Source: Sabethes cyaneus (lineage: Eukaryota; Arthropoda; Insecta; Diptera; Culicidae). Taken from it: a stretch of DNA of 64,000 nucleotides. The notes below the pieces were generated by a model. It saw nothing but the letters and a program-made list of their open reading frames with translations, did no database searches and was not told the origin of the DNA. Every line of letters begins with the position of its first letter. The first letter of the stretch is position 1. Made by a program: the position numbers and the translations under genes. The DNA lies in contig NC_071354.1 in NCBI RefSeq assembly GCF_943734655.1, positions 58,631,544-58,695,543 on the forward strand. Reading direction: 5' to 3'. This document shows, piece by piece, positions 45,290-57,110 of the stretch.

Positions 45290-46853
45290 TCTACTGGTCA
45301 GTAAACCTACGAAAATGCGTGCACCTAAATAGAGATGATTTCTACGGGACAGGGGGGCAGCGGGCGTTGCCGACGAACACTCGCGGCCTGCGGCGCCTCG
45401 CCTTGAATCCGCTATGGACGCTATGGAAACGGCGTTTATGTTTTCGGTTCATAAGAAAGGCGAGAAAAAGGACATCGATAGATATCGAGGTATCGCCACT
45501 TTGGATGGATGGATTCATGCCACGTCGATCAACCACAACGAATCTTCTCTCATTTACTACTTGTGCTACGGACACCATGTCGAGGCGTATCCAAACCGAC
45601 GCCATTTACACCGACCTCTCTGCTGCTTTTGATAAGTTGAATCATGAAATTGCGATTGCCAAACTCGATAGGATGGGACTTGGCGGCACCCTACTGCTCT
45701 GGCTGATCGGCATCTGGCTGTTTAAATCGGAGAATCACTATCCAGCGAGTTTGTTGCTACGTCCGGTATTCCACAAGGCAGTCATCTAGGCCCGCTCATC
45801 TTCGTGCTATGTTTCAACGATGTAAACTTTTCGCTTCGAGGACCCAGGTTTTCCTTTGCTGATGATCTTAAGATCTATCTCGAAGTAAAAAAATTTGAAG
45901 ACGCTATGTTTTTGCAACAGCAACTGGAGAGCTTTTCTAGATGGCACATCGAAAATAGAATGGTGCTCAACATTAGCAAGTGTTCAGTGGTGATGTCTTC
46001 CAGGAAAAAACGGCCAATCCTTTTCAGCTATCATCTAGGAGGTGAACTTATTAAAAGAGCGTCCTGCGTCAAGGACATGTGCATCCTCTTTAACTCACAG
46101 CTGATCTACAAGCAGCACATCAGCTGAATTTTTTCTATGGTATAATGCGACTCATCCGTTTTTTAACAGGGGGGGTTTTTTGTATGGTGGATTACAACCT
46201 TTGCTCTCTTGAAGAAGGGGAGATCCCATACAAATGAAATACAAATTTCTTGAACGTTGCTAAAGCATCCCGCAGTCTTGGTCTAATCATGAGAACTGCA
46301 AAAAGCTTCACCGATATACATTGCTTGACGAACTTGTACTGTGCGCTTGTCCGTTCGACGCTGGAACCTCATTATCTCAACGGCGTCGATCGATTACAAA
46401 AAAATGCAACGCAAATTCATTCGATTCACCCTCCGTCGCCTGCCTTGAAACAGCCCGCTTCAGCTACCAAGATACGAAGCGCGCCTGAGGCTAATTGGAC
46501 TGGACACACTACCAACCAGGAGAAATCTGCGCCGAGCAATCCTTGTAGCTGATATCCTGATGGCGAGGGCCGATTGTACATGGCTTCTCAACCATATTAG
46601 TCTACGAGCTCAACCACGACCTCTTCGTGGCAGAATGTACCTCCAAATACCGTTTCGAAGGACAAATTATGCAGCAAACGGGGCCATCGTCGGGCTACAA
46701 CGAATTTTTTGCCAAGTGTCATCTGGGTTTAATTTTCACCTTAGTCGTAGGACTATTCGTCCAAACTTTTTAAACATTTTAAACACATTTTTATGTGTGT
46801 TGGTAAATAAATATAAATATTTATTTATCTTACAAAGAAAAGAGTTGGGATGA
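45290..46853 (+). mobile_element. Jockey-type LINE fragment, interrupted
   Basis: Broken ORF2: KKGEKKDIDRYRGIATL, GFMPRRSTTTNLLSF, IYTDLSAAFDKLNHEIAIAK, SGIPQGSHLGPLIFVLCFND, then the catalytic block FADDLKIYLEV, NISKCSVVMSSRKKRP and VKDMCILFNSQ. A 119-bp foreign insert follows at 46128-46246, then NVAKASRSLGLIMRTAKSFT and C-terminal pieces. At about 46805-46830 an AAATAAATATAAATATTTA stretch marks the 3' end. Several frameshifts. A different subfamily from the 40295-42617 copy. Confidence 0.78.
46128..46246. repeat. Satellite unit fragment inserted in a Jockey RT
   Basis: TTTTTTCTATGGTATAAT, a G-run, AAGAAGGGGAGATCCCATAC and AAATGAAATACAAATTTC match the units of the helitron-like array (for example 53440-53540) rather than any LINE sequence. 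Removing it rejoins the RT near YKQHIS / NVAKASRSLG. Confidence 0.7.
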
Positions 46854-46879
46854 CCTTTGATGAGAAGAAGGTTTCGTCT

Positions 46880-47255
46880 CTCTTTGTACAGATTTCCAAA
46901 GGAAGGCAGATTTACAAGTGGAACGTGGCCACGCATCACATCTTTATTGATTTCAAAGCAGCATACGATAGAGTCGATCGAGACCAGCTATGGCAGATAA
47001 GGCACGAATACGATTTTTTGGCCTAACTTACGCGACTCTTCGAAGCTACATTGGATCTAGTTATGTGTTTCGTGCGCATCTCGGGGACACTCTCTAATTC
47101 CTTCAAGACGCGGCGAGAGTTGAGATAAGGTGACGACTTATCCTGCATACTATTGAACACCGCTTTTGAGGGGGTGAGGGGGAGCGGTCATCGAAACGAG
47201 AGGCTTGATTTTCACCAAGAGTAGCCAACTCGTAGGTTTTGTAGATAACTTACGA
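46880..47255 (+). mobile_element. LINE reverse transcriptase fragment
   Basis: Frames with stops read ATHHIFIDFKAAYDRVDRDQ, LWQIRHEYDFLA, VMCFVRISGTLSNSFKT, GDDLSCILLNTAFEGV. Same group as 49660-51490. Truncated on both sides. Confidence 0.72.
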
Positions 47256-47304
47256 CACTAGTATGGAGTTCCAGCGCACAATGAAAACTAACGGGACAAA
47301 ACAC

Positions 47305-48900
47305 ACAAAATCATTTATCATTTATCATTTATCATTTATCATTTATCATTTATTTGATTCATCTGATCATCTGGTCTCCATGAATTTATCGTAGGATGGG
47401 GAAAAGCCCCCTTGAGGTGAAACCCTCCTCAAGAGGGCGTAAAAACCCCATCATCTTTTGACTTTGGATTACAATTATAACATACAATAATAAATATCAC
47501 TGCTTACACACTAATATTGTTTACATACATTGTCGGTCTTATAATCTAAGTTATACAACTAAACAAGAAACATTTAACTAATAAATCTTCTTATACGATT
47601 TCTAAAAACATCTATTGAAATAGTAAAGTCAAAAAGCACATAAAATCTATTAAAAGCATTACACATCGCCCGGACGGGTTCGTTCTGACCGTATTCAGTG
47701 CGCTGAAAGTAAAGCCTCATAAAGTCCCAGGATCTCAATCTTCTAGTAGGGGCATTAATATTGTGCAAGAAGATGAGGAGCATCAATTTTGCTAGTTAGA
47801 AGCTTTCCAATAAAAACGGCTCTGGAAATATCAAGCCTTTGCACAAGTGTTTCCATGTTAAGTAGTCGGCAACGCTGCTCGTATGGGGGTAATTGTATTG
47901 GTTCACGCCTAGGTAGAGATCTAAGAGCACTACGTAAAAACCTGGACTGTACAGCTTCAATTCTGTTTAGCCAAACATCTGCATAGGGGCTCCAAATAAC
48001 TGCTGAAGTTTCCAAAACAGGGCGAACAAGGGAGTAATACAGTGCCCTCAAACAATATGGGTCAGTGAACTCTTTGCCAATTCTGGTGATAAAACCACGG
48101 TTTCTATTTTCCTGTGCAATGATCGATGAGTAGTGATCTCTGAAGGACATGCAAGAGTCCAACAGAACCCCAAGATCTTTAACAGTTGACACTCTTACTA
48201 GCGGGTGACCAGACATAGTGAAGTCCCATAGAATGGATGTTTTTTGCGTGTGAAGGAGATTACGTAGCATTTACTTATACTAAAGATCAGCTGATTATAA
48301 AAGCACCATCCAAATAAATTGTCGAGATATCCTTGCAGTTCAATACAGTCTCTTATGGATCGTATCGCAAGAAACAACTTGAGGTCATCCCCATATAGTA
48401 GCCTGCATCCTTGCGGGATGACAAAACAGACATCGTTGAAAAATATAGAGAATAGCAGTGGCCCGAGATTGCTTCCTTGAGGTACTCCTGATGAGCTGAC
48501 GAAGCTATACGATTCATTGTCTCCGATCTTTACAGTAAGTGAACGGCTAGTCAGGTATGATTTAAGCCATTATACGAAGCTAAACGAAGCGCCCAGTCGA
48601 GCAATCTTCGCCACCAGAATGGAATGATCGACTCGGTCAAATGCAGCTTTAATATCAGTATAGATGATATCTACTTGCGCGCCGTCTTCCATATGTTTAA
48701 TACAGTGTGAGGTAAACTGAGCCAAATTAGCAGGGAAGAAGCCATTTTGATCGATGGATATGTAGGATTTAGCTTCATGTAACATAATTTTTCCTACTAA
48801 TATTTCGAAAAGCTTGGAGGTAGCACACAGAGAAGTTATACCTCGGTAGTTTGCAATGTTTTGCTTATCGCCCTTTTTGAAGACTGGAAACATTACAGTT
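47305..48900 (-). mobile_element. Jockey-type LINE, second copy of the 40-kb family
   Basis: Minus strand. The front half of the RT (48893-48570) reads KGDKQNIANYRGITSLCATS, IDQNGFFPANLAQFTSHCIK, IYTDIKAAFDRVDHSILVAK. Compared with 40520-42616, the GRSTTT residues are deleted after FFP. The C-terminal half (48270-47755, 47786-47574) reads VKDLGVLLDSCMSFRDHY, TDPYCLRALYYSLVRPVLE and RAMCNAFNRFYVLFDF. A frameshift or stop region at 48275-48560 covers the catalytic aspartates. The 3' tail is a run of TAAATGA heptamers (47310-47352 on the plus strand as TCATTTA). An older, dead relative. Confidence 0.82.
47310..47352. repeat. Heptamer microsatellite (TCATTTA)n
   Basis: About six TCATTTA units directly at the 3' end of the minus-strand Jockey copy. 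It probably arose from the element's A-rich tail. Confidence 0.85.
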
Positions 48901-49655
48901 AATGTGTTCCATGAAGTATTATTTTTCTATAAAAGTAAGCAGATTAAAAAACTATATTCTAAAATTTCAGAGCACTGGGAATAATGCAGCTTTTTGGATA
49001 ATTTTTTGAATCTGAGATTTGTGTGACAACTTCCCGTTTTTTCATTCAACGGAAATGTTTAAAAACCTGTTGATAAACGTATCCTGTTAGGTATTTGCAT
49101 ACAAAGAAAACGTAATTAGGTAATGAAATTGTCATATATTAGCACTTTAAAAATACACTCTAAAATATATTTACTGTAGAATTTAGTCTACTTTCCAAAT
49201 ACCATATCCGCATTTTGCGAAGATTTGCGCAAAGACTCAAAATATTGAATTTTTATATTTTTTGTGTTTTAAAACAATTTCGCTTTGTAATTACTTCTAC
49301 CATTACTATAATAAATAATTTTCAAGTAAATCTTCGAGCATCTAGCAGCTAAAGGTAAGTACCGGATCGGCAGAAACGTAGTGATTCGACGATATTCAAA
49401 TTTTAGTGAATAAACATGATTATTCGCTATTTTTAAAATTTCAAATGTATTTTTAAATGTGGCTCAACGTTATGGTCTGCTGAGTGTTACAAGGTCATTG
49501 CTACTTCTCCTAATTATCCTCATGCAAAAAAAAACACAAAGTATAAATAATAGTTGAAGAGGTTAAAAAACTTTTCTTAGAAAATTATCTTAGAGAGACT
49601 AATTATATTGATTTTTTTAATATTTAAAAACTGCTAGTTTTAGTATTAAAATGGG
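48901..49655. other. Intergenic, AT-rich
   Basis: No gene or repeat recognised. Confidence 0.3.
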
Positions 49656-49659
49656 ACCA

Positions 49660-51490
49660 GAAAAGCTGGCCGTTTGCATACACCGACTAATTGTTAGAAT
49701 TTGGGATACGGAACAGCTACCGGTGGAGTGAAAAGATGGGATAATCTGCCCGATCTATAAAAAGGGCGACAAGTTGGACTGTGAGAACTATCGAGCGATT
49801 ACCGTTCTCAATGCCGCCTATAAAGAGCTATCCCAAATCATTTTCCGCCGACTATCACCAATTGCGAACAGATTTGTTGGAACTTATCAAACCGGCTTCG
49901 TCGAAGGTCGGTCTAAAACGGATAAAATATTTACACTGCCGGAAATCCTCCAAAAGGGCCGTAAATACAGTGTTCCCACGCATCATTTGTTCGTTGATTT
50001 CAAAGCTGCATATGATAACATCGACCGGAAAAAAGCTATGGAAAATCATGGACGAAAACAGCTTCCCCAGGAAGCTCATTGAACTGATTAAATCTGCGAT
50101 GGATGGTACACAGTGTTGTGTTCGGATTTCGGGTGGATTGTCAAGTTCATTCGAATCACACAGAGGGATTCGTCAAGGTGATGGTCTTTCATGCCTGCTG
50201 TTCAACATAGCGCTACAAGGTGTTATGAACCGAGCGGATATCAACACGCGGGGCACGATATTCAACAAATCTAGTCAATTCGTCTGCTTTGCCGATGATA
50301 TGGATATTATCGGCAGCACATCTATGGCGGTGGCTGAACAGTACACCAGACTAAAGCGTGGAGCAGAAAAGATTGGGTTAAAGGTAAATACGTCTAAAAG
50401 AAAGAACATGCTGGCCAGCGGAACCGAGGTCGAACGACACAGCCTGGGCAGTAGTATATTGATCGACGGCGATGAGTTTGAGGTAGTCGATGAATTTCCC
50501 AAGTAACACACAAAACAAGTTAGAAAATAATATTCGTGGAAAGTAATCGCTTAAGAGTACTATAACCGTATTTTGAAAACATATGTCGTTATTATTAAGG
50601 TTTTGAGATGTTATGGGAAAACATGAATTTATTTGACAGTTTATATCAAATGTACAATGTTTGTTTTGTCAACATGTCAACACGAAGTTTTTATTATGTC
50701 TCCATTACTAAATTTAAACTACTGGAAGAACAAGTTGTAGCTTATGCTATAATAACGTTTTAAATTGGTATGAAATAACCTGATACATACTTCTTTCAAT
50801 TCTTGTTTCATTAGACTTCAATTTTTTGCGCTTTTCAGGTAATAACGAAGTTCTGATATATGTAATATTATACTGTTCTATAACAAGCTGTGTTGCTTGG
50901 GTTGTCTACCTTGGCTCACTGGTAACGGCGGACAATGATACCAGCCGAGAGATTCGGAGGTATATTATCAGCGGAAGTCGTGCTTACTATGGGCTTCACA
51001 AGCAATTGCGGTCGAGCAGACGAAGTCCCCGTACAAAGTGCACCCTGTACAAGGCGCTTATTAGACCGGTTCTTCTCTACGGGCATGAAACATAGACAAT
51101 GCTCGAGGAGGACCTGCAAGTGCTCGGAGTTTTCGAACGACGAGTGTCAAGAACGATCTTCGGCGACGTACAAGAGAAAGGAGTGTGGAGGAGGAACATG
51201 AACCATGAACTCGCACAGCTCTATGGTGAACCCAGTGTCCAGGTGGCTAAAGCTGGACGGATACGATGGGCAGGGCATGTGGCAAGAATGCCGGACAACT
51301 ATCCTGCAAAGATGGTGGTGGCCTCAAATCCGGTAGGAACAAGACGACCAGGAGTGCAGCGAGTAAGATGGCTAGACCATGTAGAACAACATCTTGCGGA
51401 GAATATTCTGTATCCGAGGAATTGTAGAGCGGTAGCCCACAACCGAGTTAACTGGAGAAACTTTGTTCAACATGCTTTGTCTTAGGACGG
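49660..51490 (+). mobile_element. LINE (RT and C-terminus), split by a MITE
   Basis: Plus-strand frames: CENYRAITVLNAAYKELSQI, FVEGRSKTDKIFTLPEIL, THHLFVDFKAAYDNIDRKK, then frameshift (around 50040) to FPRKLIELIKSAMDG, GIRQGDGLSCLLFNIALQG, the catalytic FVCFADDMDIIGS, and LIDGDEFEVVDEF. There the 404-bp MITE at 50498-50901 intervenes. The protein resumes as VYLGSLVTADND, CTLYKALIRPVLLYGHET, LGVFERRVSRTIFGDVQEKG, RWAGHVARMPDNYPAKMV, ending near 51485. 5'-truncated with no endonuclease. The good preservation of the C-terminus suggests moderate age. The clade is uncertain (RTE/I-like). Confidence 0.82.
50498..50901. mobile_element. 404-bp MITE inserted in the LINE
   Basis: Left end CCCAAGTAACACACAAAA, right end complement CCCAAGCAACACAGCTTG. 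The first 14 bp differ at one position. TT at 50496-50497 is repeated at 50902-50903. Removing the element plus one TT restores the LINE frame exactly (DEF then VYLG). Non-coding. Confidence 0.87.
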
Positions 51491-51639
51491 CAAGCCACCT
51501 GAATAAGTAAGTGGTACCGCGGACAACAAAACTAGTAACGAGATTCAGTGGCGTGTTCAAGCGGGAAATTAGGCCTACTTTGAATAAAAGGGTTAGAGTA
51601 AATGCTCCCATACGGCTTAAACGGGGAAACCAAAGCAAA

Positions 51640-51980
51640 CTGTTTTATTCATACGGCTTAATGTACAAAACCCTTTCAAGATCGGTAGTTCTTTACAGAA
51701 TTGGTGCCGTGACGTTGGTCACAGAGGACATACATGCCCTCGCCGTGTTCGAGAGGAAGAGGTGCTGCGGACGATATTTGGCGGAATACAAATTGAATAC
51801 GGTGAGTGGCTGAGACGTATGAATCACGAACTACAGGCACTGTTTGAAGACATTCCCATCGCACATTTGGACACATCATACGGTTGCCGGGCGGCAGTGC
51901 AACGAAAACAATCTTTTTCTACAACCTCACCGGTGCACGGAACCAGGAAATTGCCTGGGATTTGGTAGTATCCCAATTAT
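51640..51980 (+). mobile_element. LINE C-terminal fragment
   Basis: Degenerate frames: MYKTLSRSVVLYRIGA, TEDIHALAVFERK, LRTIFGGIQIEYGEWLRRMN, HELQALFED. It is closest to the 37640-39680 LINE. It ends where the second helitron-like element begins. Confidence 0.7.
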
Positions 51981-52004
51981 TATCTATACCTATAAAGAAG
52001 GATT

Positions 52005-52042
<38 letters not shown>
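52005..52042 (+). repeat. (TCTG)n microsatellite
   Basis: About nine uninterrupted TCTG/CTGT units ending in TCCGTATG, directly inside the element's 3' end. GTCY-type repeats at this place are a described hallmark of dipteran mini-me elements. Confidence 0.9.
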
Positions 52043-52109
52043 CGTATGTTCCTTATAGAATCGAACACTACTGAACCAATCGGCATGAAAATATTCATGT
52101 AGAGGTTTT

Positions 52110-53780
52110 TTGGGGCCAGGAAAGGTTTTAGTGATGGTTAGAAACCCCTCCCCCCACTAAAAGGGGGGGCTCCCATACAAATGAAACACAAATTTCTGCA
52201 TAACTCGACAACTAATCAAGCAAATAGAACAAAATTTGGCATGTGGGTGTTTTCGGTGACAAGAATTTATTCTATGGTAAATTGAGACCCCTCCCCTCTT
52301 TATTAGGGGAATTATAACTCCTCTCCTCTTTAAAAGGGGGGGCTTCCATACAAATTTCCTCATAACTCGAGAACTAATCAAGCAAATGGAACCAAATTTG
52401 ACATGTGAAGGTTTACGAGGGCAAGAATATTTTCTATAGTAAATTAGGACCCCTCCCCACTTTAAGAGGGGGGGCTCCTGTACCAAAGAAACACAATTTT
52501 CCTCATAACTCGAGAAGTAATTAATCAAATGGAACCAAATTTGGCATGTGGGTGTTTTTGGAGACAAATTTTTTTTCTATGATAAATTGAGACCCCTCCC
52601 CGTTTTAGGAGGGGGGGATCCTATACACATGAAATACAAATTTCCTCATAACTGAAGAACTAATCAAGCAAATGGAACAAAATTTGGCATGTGAAAGTTT
52701 TCGAGGGCAAGAATATTTTCTATGGTAAATAAGGACCCCTCCCCACTTTAAGAGGGGGGGCTCCTATACAAACGAAATACAAATTTCCTCATAACTCGAG
52801 AACTAATCAAGCAAATGGAACAAAATTTGGCACGTGAGTGTTTTTGGAGACAAAATTTTTTTCTATGATGAATTGGGACCCCTCCCCACTTTAGAAAGGG
52901 GGGCTCTTATACAAATGAAATGCAAATTTCCTCATAACTCGAGAATTAATCAAGCAAAAGGAACCAAATTTGGCATGTGAAAGTTTTCTAGGGCATGAAT
53001 ATTTTCCATTGTTGTATTAGAACCCCTCCCCACTTTAAGAGGGAGGGCTCCTATACAAACGAAATACAAATTTCCTCATAACTCGAGAACTAATCAAGCA
53101 AATGGAACCAAATTTGACACGTGGGTGTTTTTGGAGACAAAATTTTTTTCTATGATGAACTGGGACCTCTTCTCACTTTAGGAGGGGGGGGGGTGGGCTC
53201 CTATACAAATGAAATACAAATTTCCTCATAACTCGAGAGCTAACCAAGCAAATGAAACCAAATTTGGCATGTGAAAGTTTTCGAGGGCTAGAATATTTTC
53301 TATGGTGAATTAGGACCCCTCCCAACTTTAAGAGGGGGGGCTCCTATACAAACGAAATACAGATTTCCTCATAACTCGAGAACTAATCAAGCAAATGGAA
53401 CCAAATTTGACATGTAAGTGGTTTTGGACGCAAGATTTTTTTCTATGGTGAATTGAGACCCCTCTCTTCTTTAGAAAGCGAGTTATGGCCCATCTCCCCT
53501 TTAAGAGGGTGGGCTTCCATACAAATGAAATACAAATTTCCTCTTATCTCGAGAACTAATCAATCAAATGGAACCAAATTTGGCATGTGGGAGTTTTAGA
53601 TGGCCGAAATTTTTTCTATGGTGAATTACGACCCCTTCCCCTTTTAAGAGGGGAGCTCCCATACAAATGAAATTCAAATTTCCTTATAACTTGAGAACTA
53701 ATCAAGCAAATGGAACCAAATTTGGCATGTGGGAAATTTTGGAGTCTTGAATTTATTTTACGATAGTTAGAGACCTCTCA
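52110..53780 (-). repeat. 143-bp tandem array with alternating A/B units
   Basis: Eleven or so units, anchored by CTCATAACTCGAGAACTAAT near 52361, 52503, 52647, 52790, 52932, 53077, 53227, 53370 and (diverged) 53542, 53693. Spacing is 142-150 bp in the core. Units alternate between type A (GAAAGTTTTCGAGGGC, AGAATATTTTC) and type B (GTGTTTTTGGAGACAAA), giving a dimeric higher-order period of about 286 bp repeated about four times. Every unit carries a CCCCTCCCC and GAGGGGGG pair that could form a hairpin. The outer units match the four-unit array at 19660-20170. Confidence 0.85.
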
Positions 53781-53883
53781 CCCCTGTGGTACAACACAGG
53801 TTAATTTGTGGCAATACGAAGTTTGTCGGGTCAGCTAGTTATTTATATAATAAATTATTTATTTTATGTTGAAAGCTTTTGAC

Positions 53884-54097
53884 CAATAGGACACCACACG
53901 AACCGTTGCTATTTATTGTCGCGCAAAATTGGACTGTTTCCGAAATGTACAATATGCGTTTCAAAGTAACGACACCTGTTGTATTCAATAGGGAAACATT
54001 GATAGTTTCAAGCATATTCTCACGCATGGCGCATGATGAACCACTAGCTCCAACTAGCCGTTATTTATTGTCAGAATCTTGAGGCGGTGTCCTATTG
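53884..54097. mobile_element. 214-bp MITE with 12-bp TIRs
   Basis: CAATAGGACACC at 53884-53895 is exactly complementary to GGTGTCCTATTG at 54086-54097. Internal GTTATTTATTGTC/GCTATTTATTGTCGC words lie near both ends. No clear target duplication. Non-coding. Confidence 0.6.
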
Positions 54098-56955
54098 TAA
54101 AATATTAGACATTGTTCAATCAAAATAATTTCTTTGGAGTATTGGACATGCCTGGGTTGGTCGAACGTTAGCTGCTGCAATTATAATTTGGCCACTAAGA
54201 CTGCCATAGTCATACGTCAGTCATGCGGTCGTGTCTTGTACACAATCCCTCTGATTTTTATAAACCTACCCGACGAAATACTTTAAACCATAACTTTAGC
54301 GAATGCAGGTGCGCAATTTATTTTTACGCGATGCCTTCTTTGTGTGCTAAAAATCTGAAAAAATACGTTTACGGTAACATAAAATCCAACAACGCATACC
54401 GGAGAGTAAATCGATGAGAATGTGCCGCTTTTTATGATTATAATTTTCACGCCGGCCGGAAATATTACATCCGCGATCAAACTTTTACCGTCACACATGC
54501 CGGCCATTCTCGCATAACACGTACATACAAGCGAGAAACTCGAAAATAGCTCAACGCGTACCGAAAAAAGGCAGCGTCGTCGTCACTAAGCCGCAGGTGT
54601 TGATGGCGAGTCTCTACAATCGCCAACGACATGAACCGGTCTCGCACACAGTACCCGACAATTTGCATTGCATTGCATTGCGACGTTCACCGAGACCGAC
54701 GGCCGCCGAGCACTGAGTTCCACAATGGCCAGACACTTCATAAGGGTCGAGTGATTCGGGTCGGCGCGGATAACCCCCGTCCGATGGACGGACAGGTGAC
54801 ATGCCGTTTTCAGGATTGAGTTTGCGGGCGAATTTTTATGTTGCGGCTGTTGTCCCCTATCGGTGCAGGGCTTTTTGCTCGTTTTATCTGCTGCGCACCA
54901 TAATAAGACCGACGAACCTGAATGTGACTACGTGTCTGCCGGGCGCTCGAGGGATGATGGTTCTGCCTTTAGTACGTACTATATGTCAGCCGGTGTGTGC
55001 TGTTTGCATTGCGATGAGCTGTGAAAGTGTTACCGCATGAGCATACCGATAGCTCTTCAGCGAGTTGAGAGTTGAGGTTTCTCAAAACTTTCACGCCGAG
55101 CTGAATAATGGGAAAATATTGGTAATTTGGTGCAAAAAGTTTCCTCTACAAAAAAAGCGTTGCTTTTCTAGTACCGTTGAAGTGTCATATAGTAAATTTG
55201 TGTTCAGGTTTGACATTAAAAATTATGTTGTTTTTTTTTTGCAAACTAATATCAGATCCTGTTCGTTACACATTCCGTCCATTATCACCAAATAGCATCG
55301 AATTCCAATGGAATTACGAAACAAAACCCCTACCACTCTCTGTCTCTCTGACACATGACTCGCAACACTTAACTCGAGTAGTTTTACAGATGTCAGTATG
55401 GTGTAAGGTGTGCCATACGTGTTCCTTTCCCGGGTTTCAAAGGCAAAGTTGCTGCAAACAGTCGCTCATCGTGTTGCATCCCCATGGGAGTTGTACAAAT
55501 AACTGGAATGGTAATATTTTCCGTTGTGTGAATTACAAATTCTGCTCAGCCTCCGGCTAGACTTTGAATGGGATTTACTGACGATGTGTACCTACCTCCA
55601 AAGGGATGTTTTTGATGTTGCTAAGAATAGCTTCCCCAACCGGCTGCCGGTTTAACTGTATTATACAACACTAATAAGCATTCATAATGATGCACCTTGG
55701 CAGAGAACGTGACCTTAAATGGCTCACAAAGCGGGATTACCATCTTCATAATAAGAATTCAATTTATTTAAACTACGCCATTTTGAGCTTCGTATTTCGA
55801 ATGCGCGGCAACCGTCTATTATTACCATAAATACAAAAAGTTCAACCCGAGAAACGAACGACGAAATCTTTCTTTGACTCTTCAGAAAACGAGGATATCA
55901 AGTAAGGTTAAAACTTTGTTTCTGCTCGTTTTGTTTACCATGATCCCCGCACGTAAATTTTGTATACATTTGATGTTTAACTTTGTAAAGTCTCCTTCAT
56001 TCTCGATAGATACTTTCCGAACAGAACGGGGAGCCTGCCTTATATGCACAACCCCTCAAAATCATTCCACCGCACCGGGTTTTGGCTTGAAGAGATGAAG
56101 AAGCCAACCAACGCGGGGAACACACGTTCTTATGATTTCGTGGATGCCGCCGGGGTTACGACCGTCGCACCTGCTGCAGACTTATTTGCAAACTCCCAGC
56201 CTACACCAAGTTTCGATTCATGCGCAGCACACATACATTGCTTGCGAACAACTTCATACATACCTACGTGCAAAAGTAGGTACCTAGGACGGGTGTGCTG
56301 ATTCTTTCACCCCTTTTGCGATCGGTGGGTGGTATCGCGACAAAAGTTGTTGACTTTATAAATTACCGCCGAAAGGCATTGGCAAACGTTGGAAGCTGTG
56401 GCATAGCGAACGGTTTTGTTGACTTCGTCTGACTGCGGTGCTTGGCTTTGATGTGGCTGCAAAACAAGACCGGAATCAGCTAGCTGCAAACAGGCACTGC
56501 TGATAAGGCATGCAGATAATTATCATAAACTGAGATTCACAGGAAAGCAAGACATTCGATCGATATATTGAACTTGTGCACTTTGTGTTTTATAGGTTGA
56601 AACGATGTGCATACGCTAGACCTGATTTCACCTGCTCATTCTGCGGCACTGATTTTTAACTACACTCCAGCAATTCGGGAATGTAATGATAAAGAAATGA
56701 AAACAAATATAGATAAATTAACTAATGTTTATTTGAGCGTCTTAGTAGAATACCTGAAACCTATAGATAATATAGATAATTGAAAATGCATCAGGTAGAT
56801 ATTTGATTTAAAAATAATCTCCATAAATACCGCTTTTGAAGGAAAGAGAACTTGAACGTAACAACCTCTGTCCTTTGCAATGTCTTGCAATGAGGTCACA
56901 GCATCCAATGCGAAGCGTGATCAGAACGATAAGGAACCCAAAAAAACCGGAGACG
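54098..56955. other. Largely unique, GC-richer DNA
   Basis: Contains CpG-rich stretches (54440-55030, 56090-56330) and a short (TTGCA)n run near 54663. Small frames on both strands show no known domain. No transposon termini recognised. It could be regulatory or UTR sequence of a gene outside the window, but nothing here proves that. Confidence 0.4.
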
Positions 56956-56959
56956 CTCT

Positions 56960-57110
56960 AATTCAAATTCTGTTCAAATTGAACTGCAAATAGGACTTAA
57001 AATTGGATTTGAATTTAGAATTAAATTTGGAAAAATTAGGAGTAGATCGAAATTGAAATTGTACTTGTAATTGTACTTGTACTGCTTTCTGGTTAATAGT
57101 TTTAGTTGTT
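56960..57110. repeat. Degenerate AAATTGGA/TTGTACTTG minisatellite
   Basis: Repeated AATTGAA, AATTTGG and TTGTACTTGTA words with a loose 10-12 bp period. The same kind of sequence returns at 60900-60990 (GGAATTGGACTTGAAAC, GGAAATTGGACTTAAAA). Confidence 0.55.

Larger units (their letters stand above)
51982..53838 (-). mobile_element. Helentron/mini-me-like element, copy 2
   Basis: Minus-strand element starting CTAGCTGACCCGACAAACTT (53838) and ending TATAGGTATAGAT (51982), matching the ends of 18112-20304. Almost all of the 1.86 kb is a tandem array, plus a (TCTG)n microsatellite next to the 3' end. No coding capacity and no TIRs. Identical ends with very different interiors show that the class mobilises through its termini. 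Confidence 0.68.

Noticed and set aside
51884..52102. Frames with SVCLSVCLSVC repeats
   Set aside because: They translate the (TCTG)n microsatellite of the helitron-like element.
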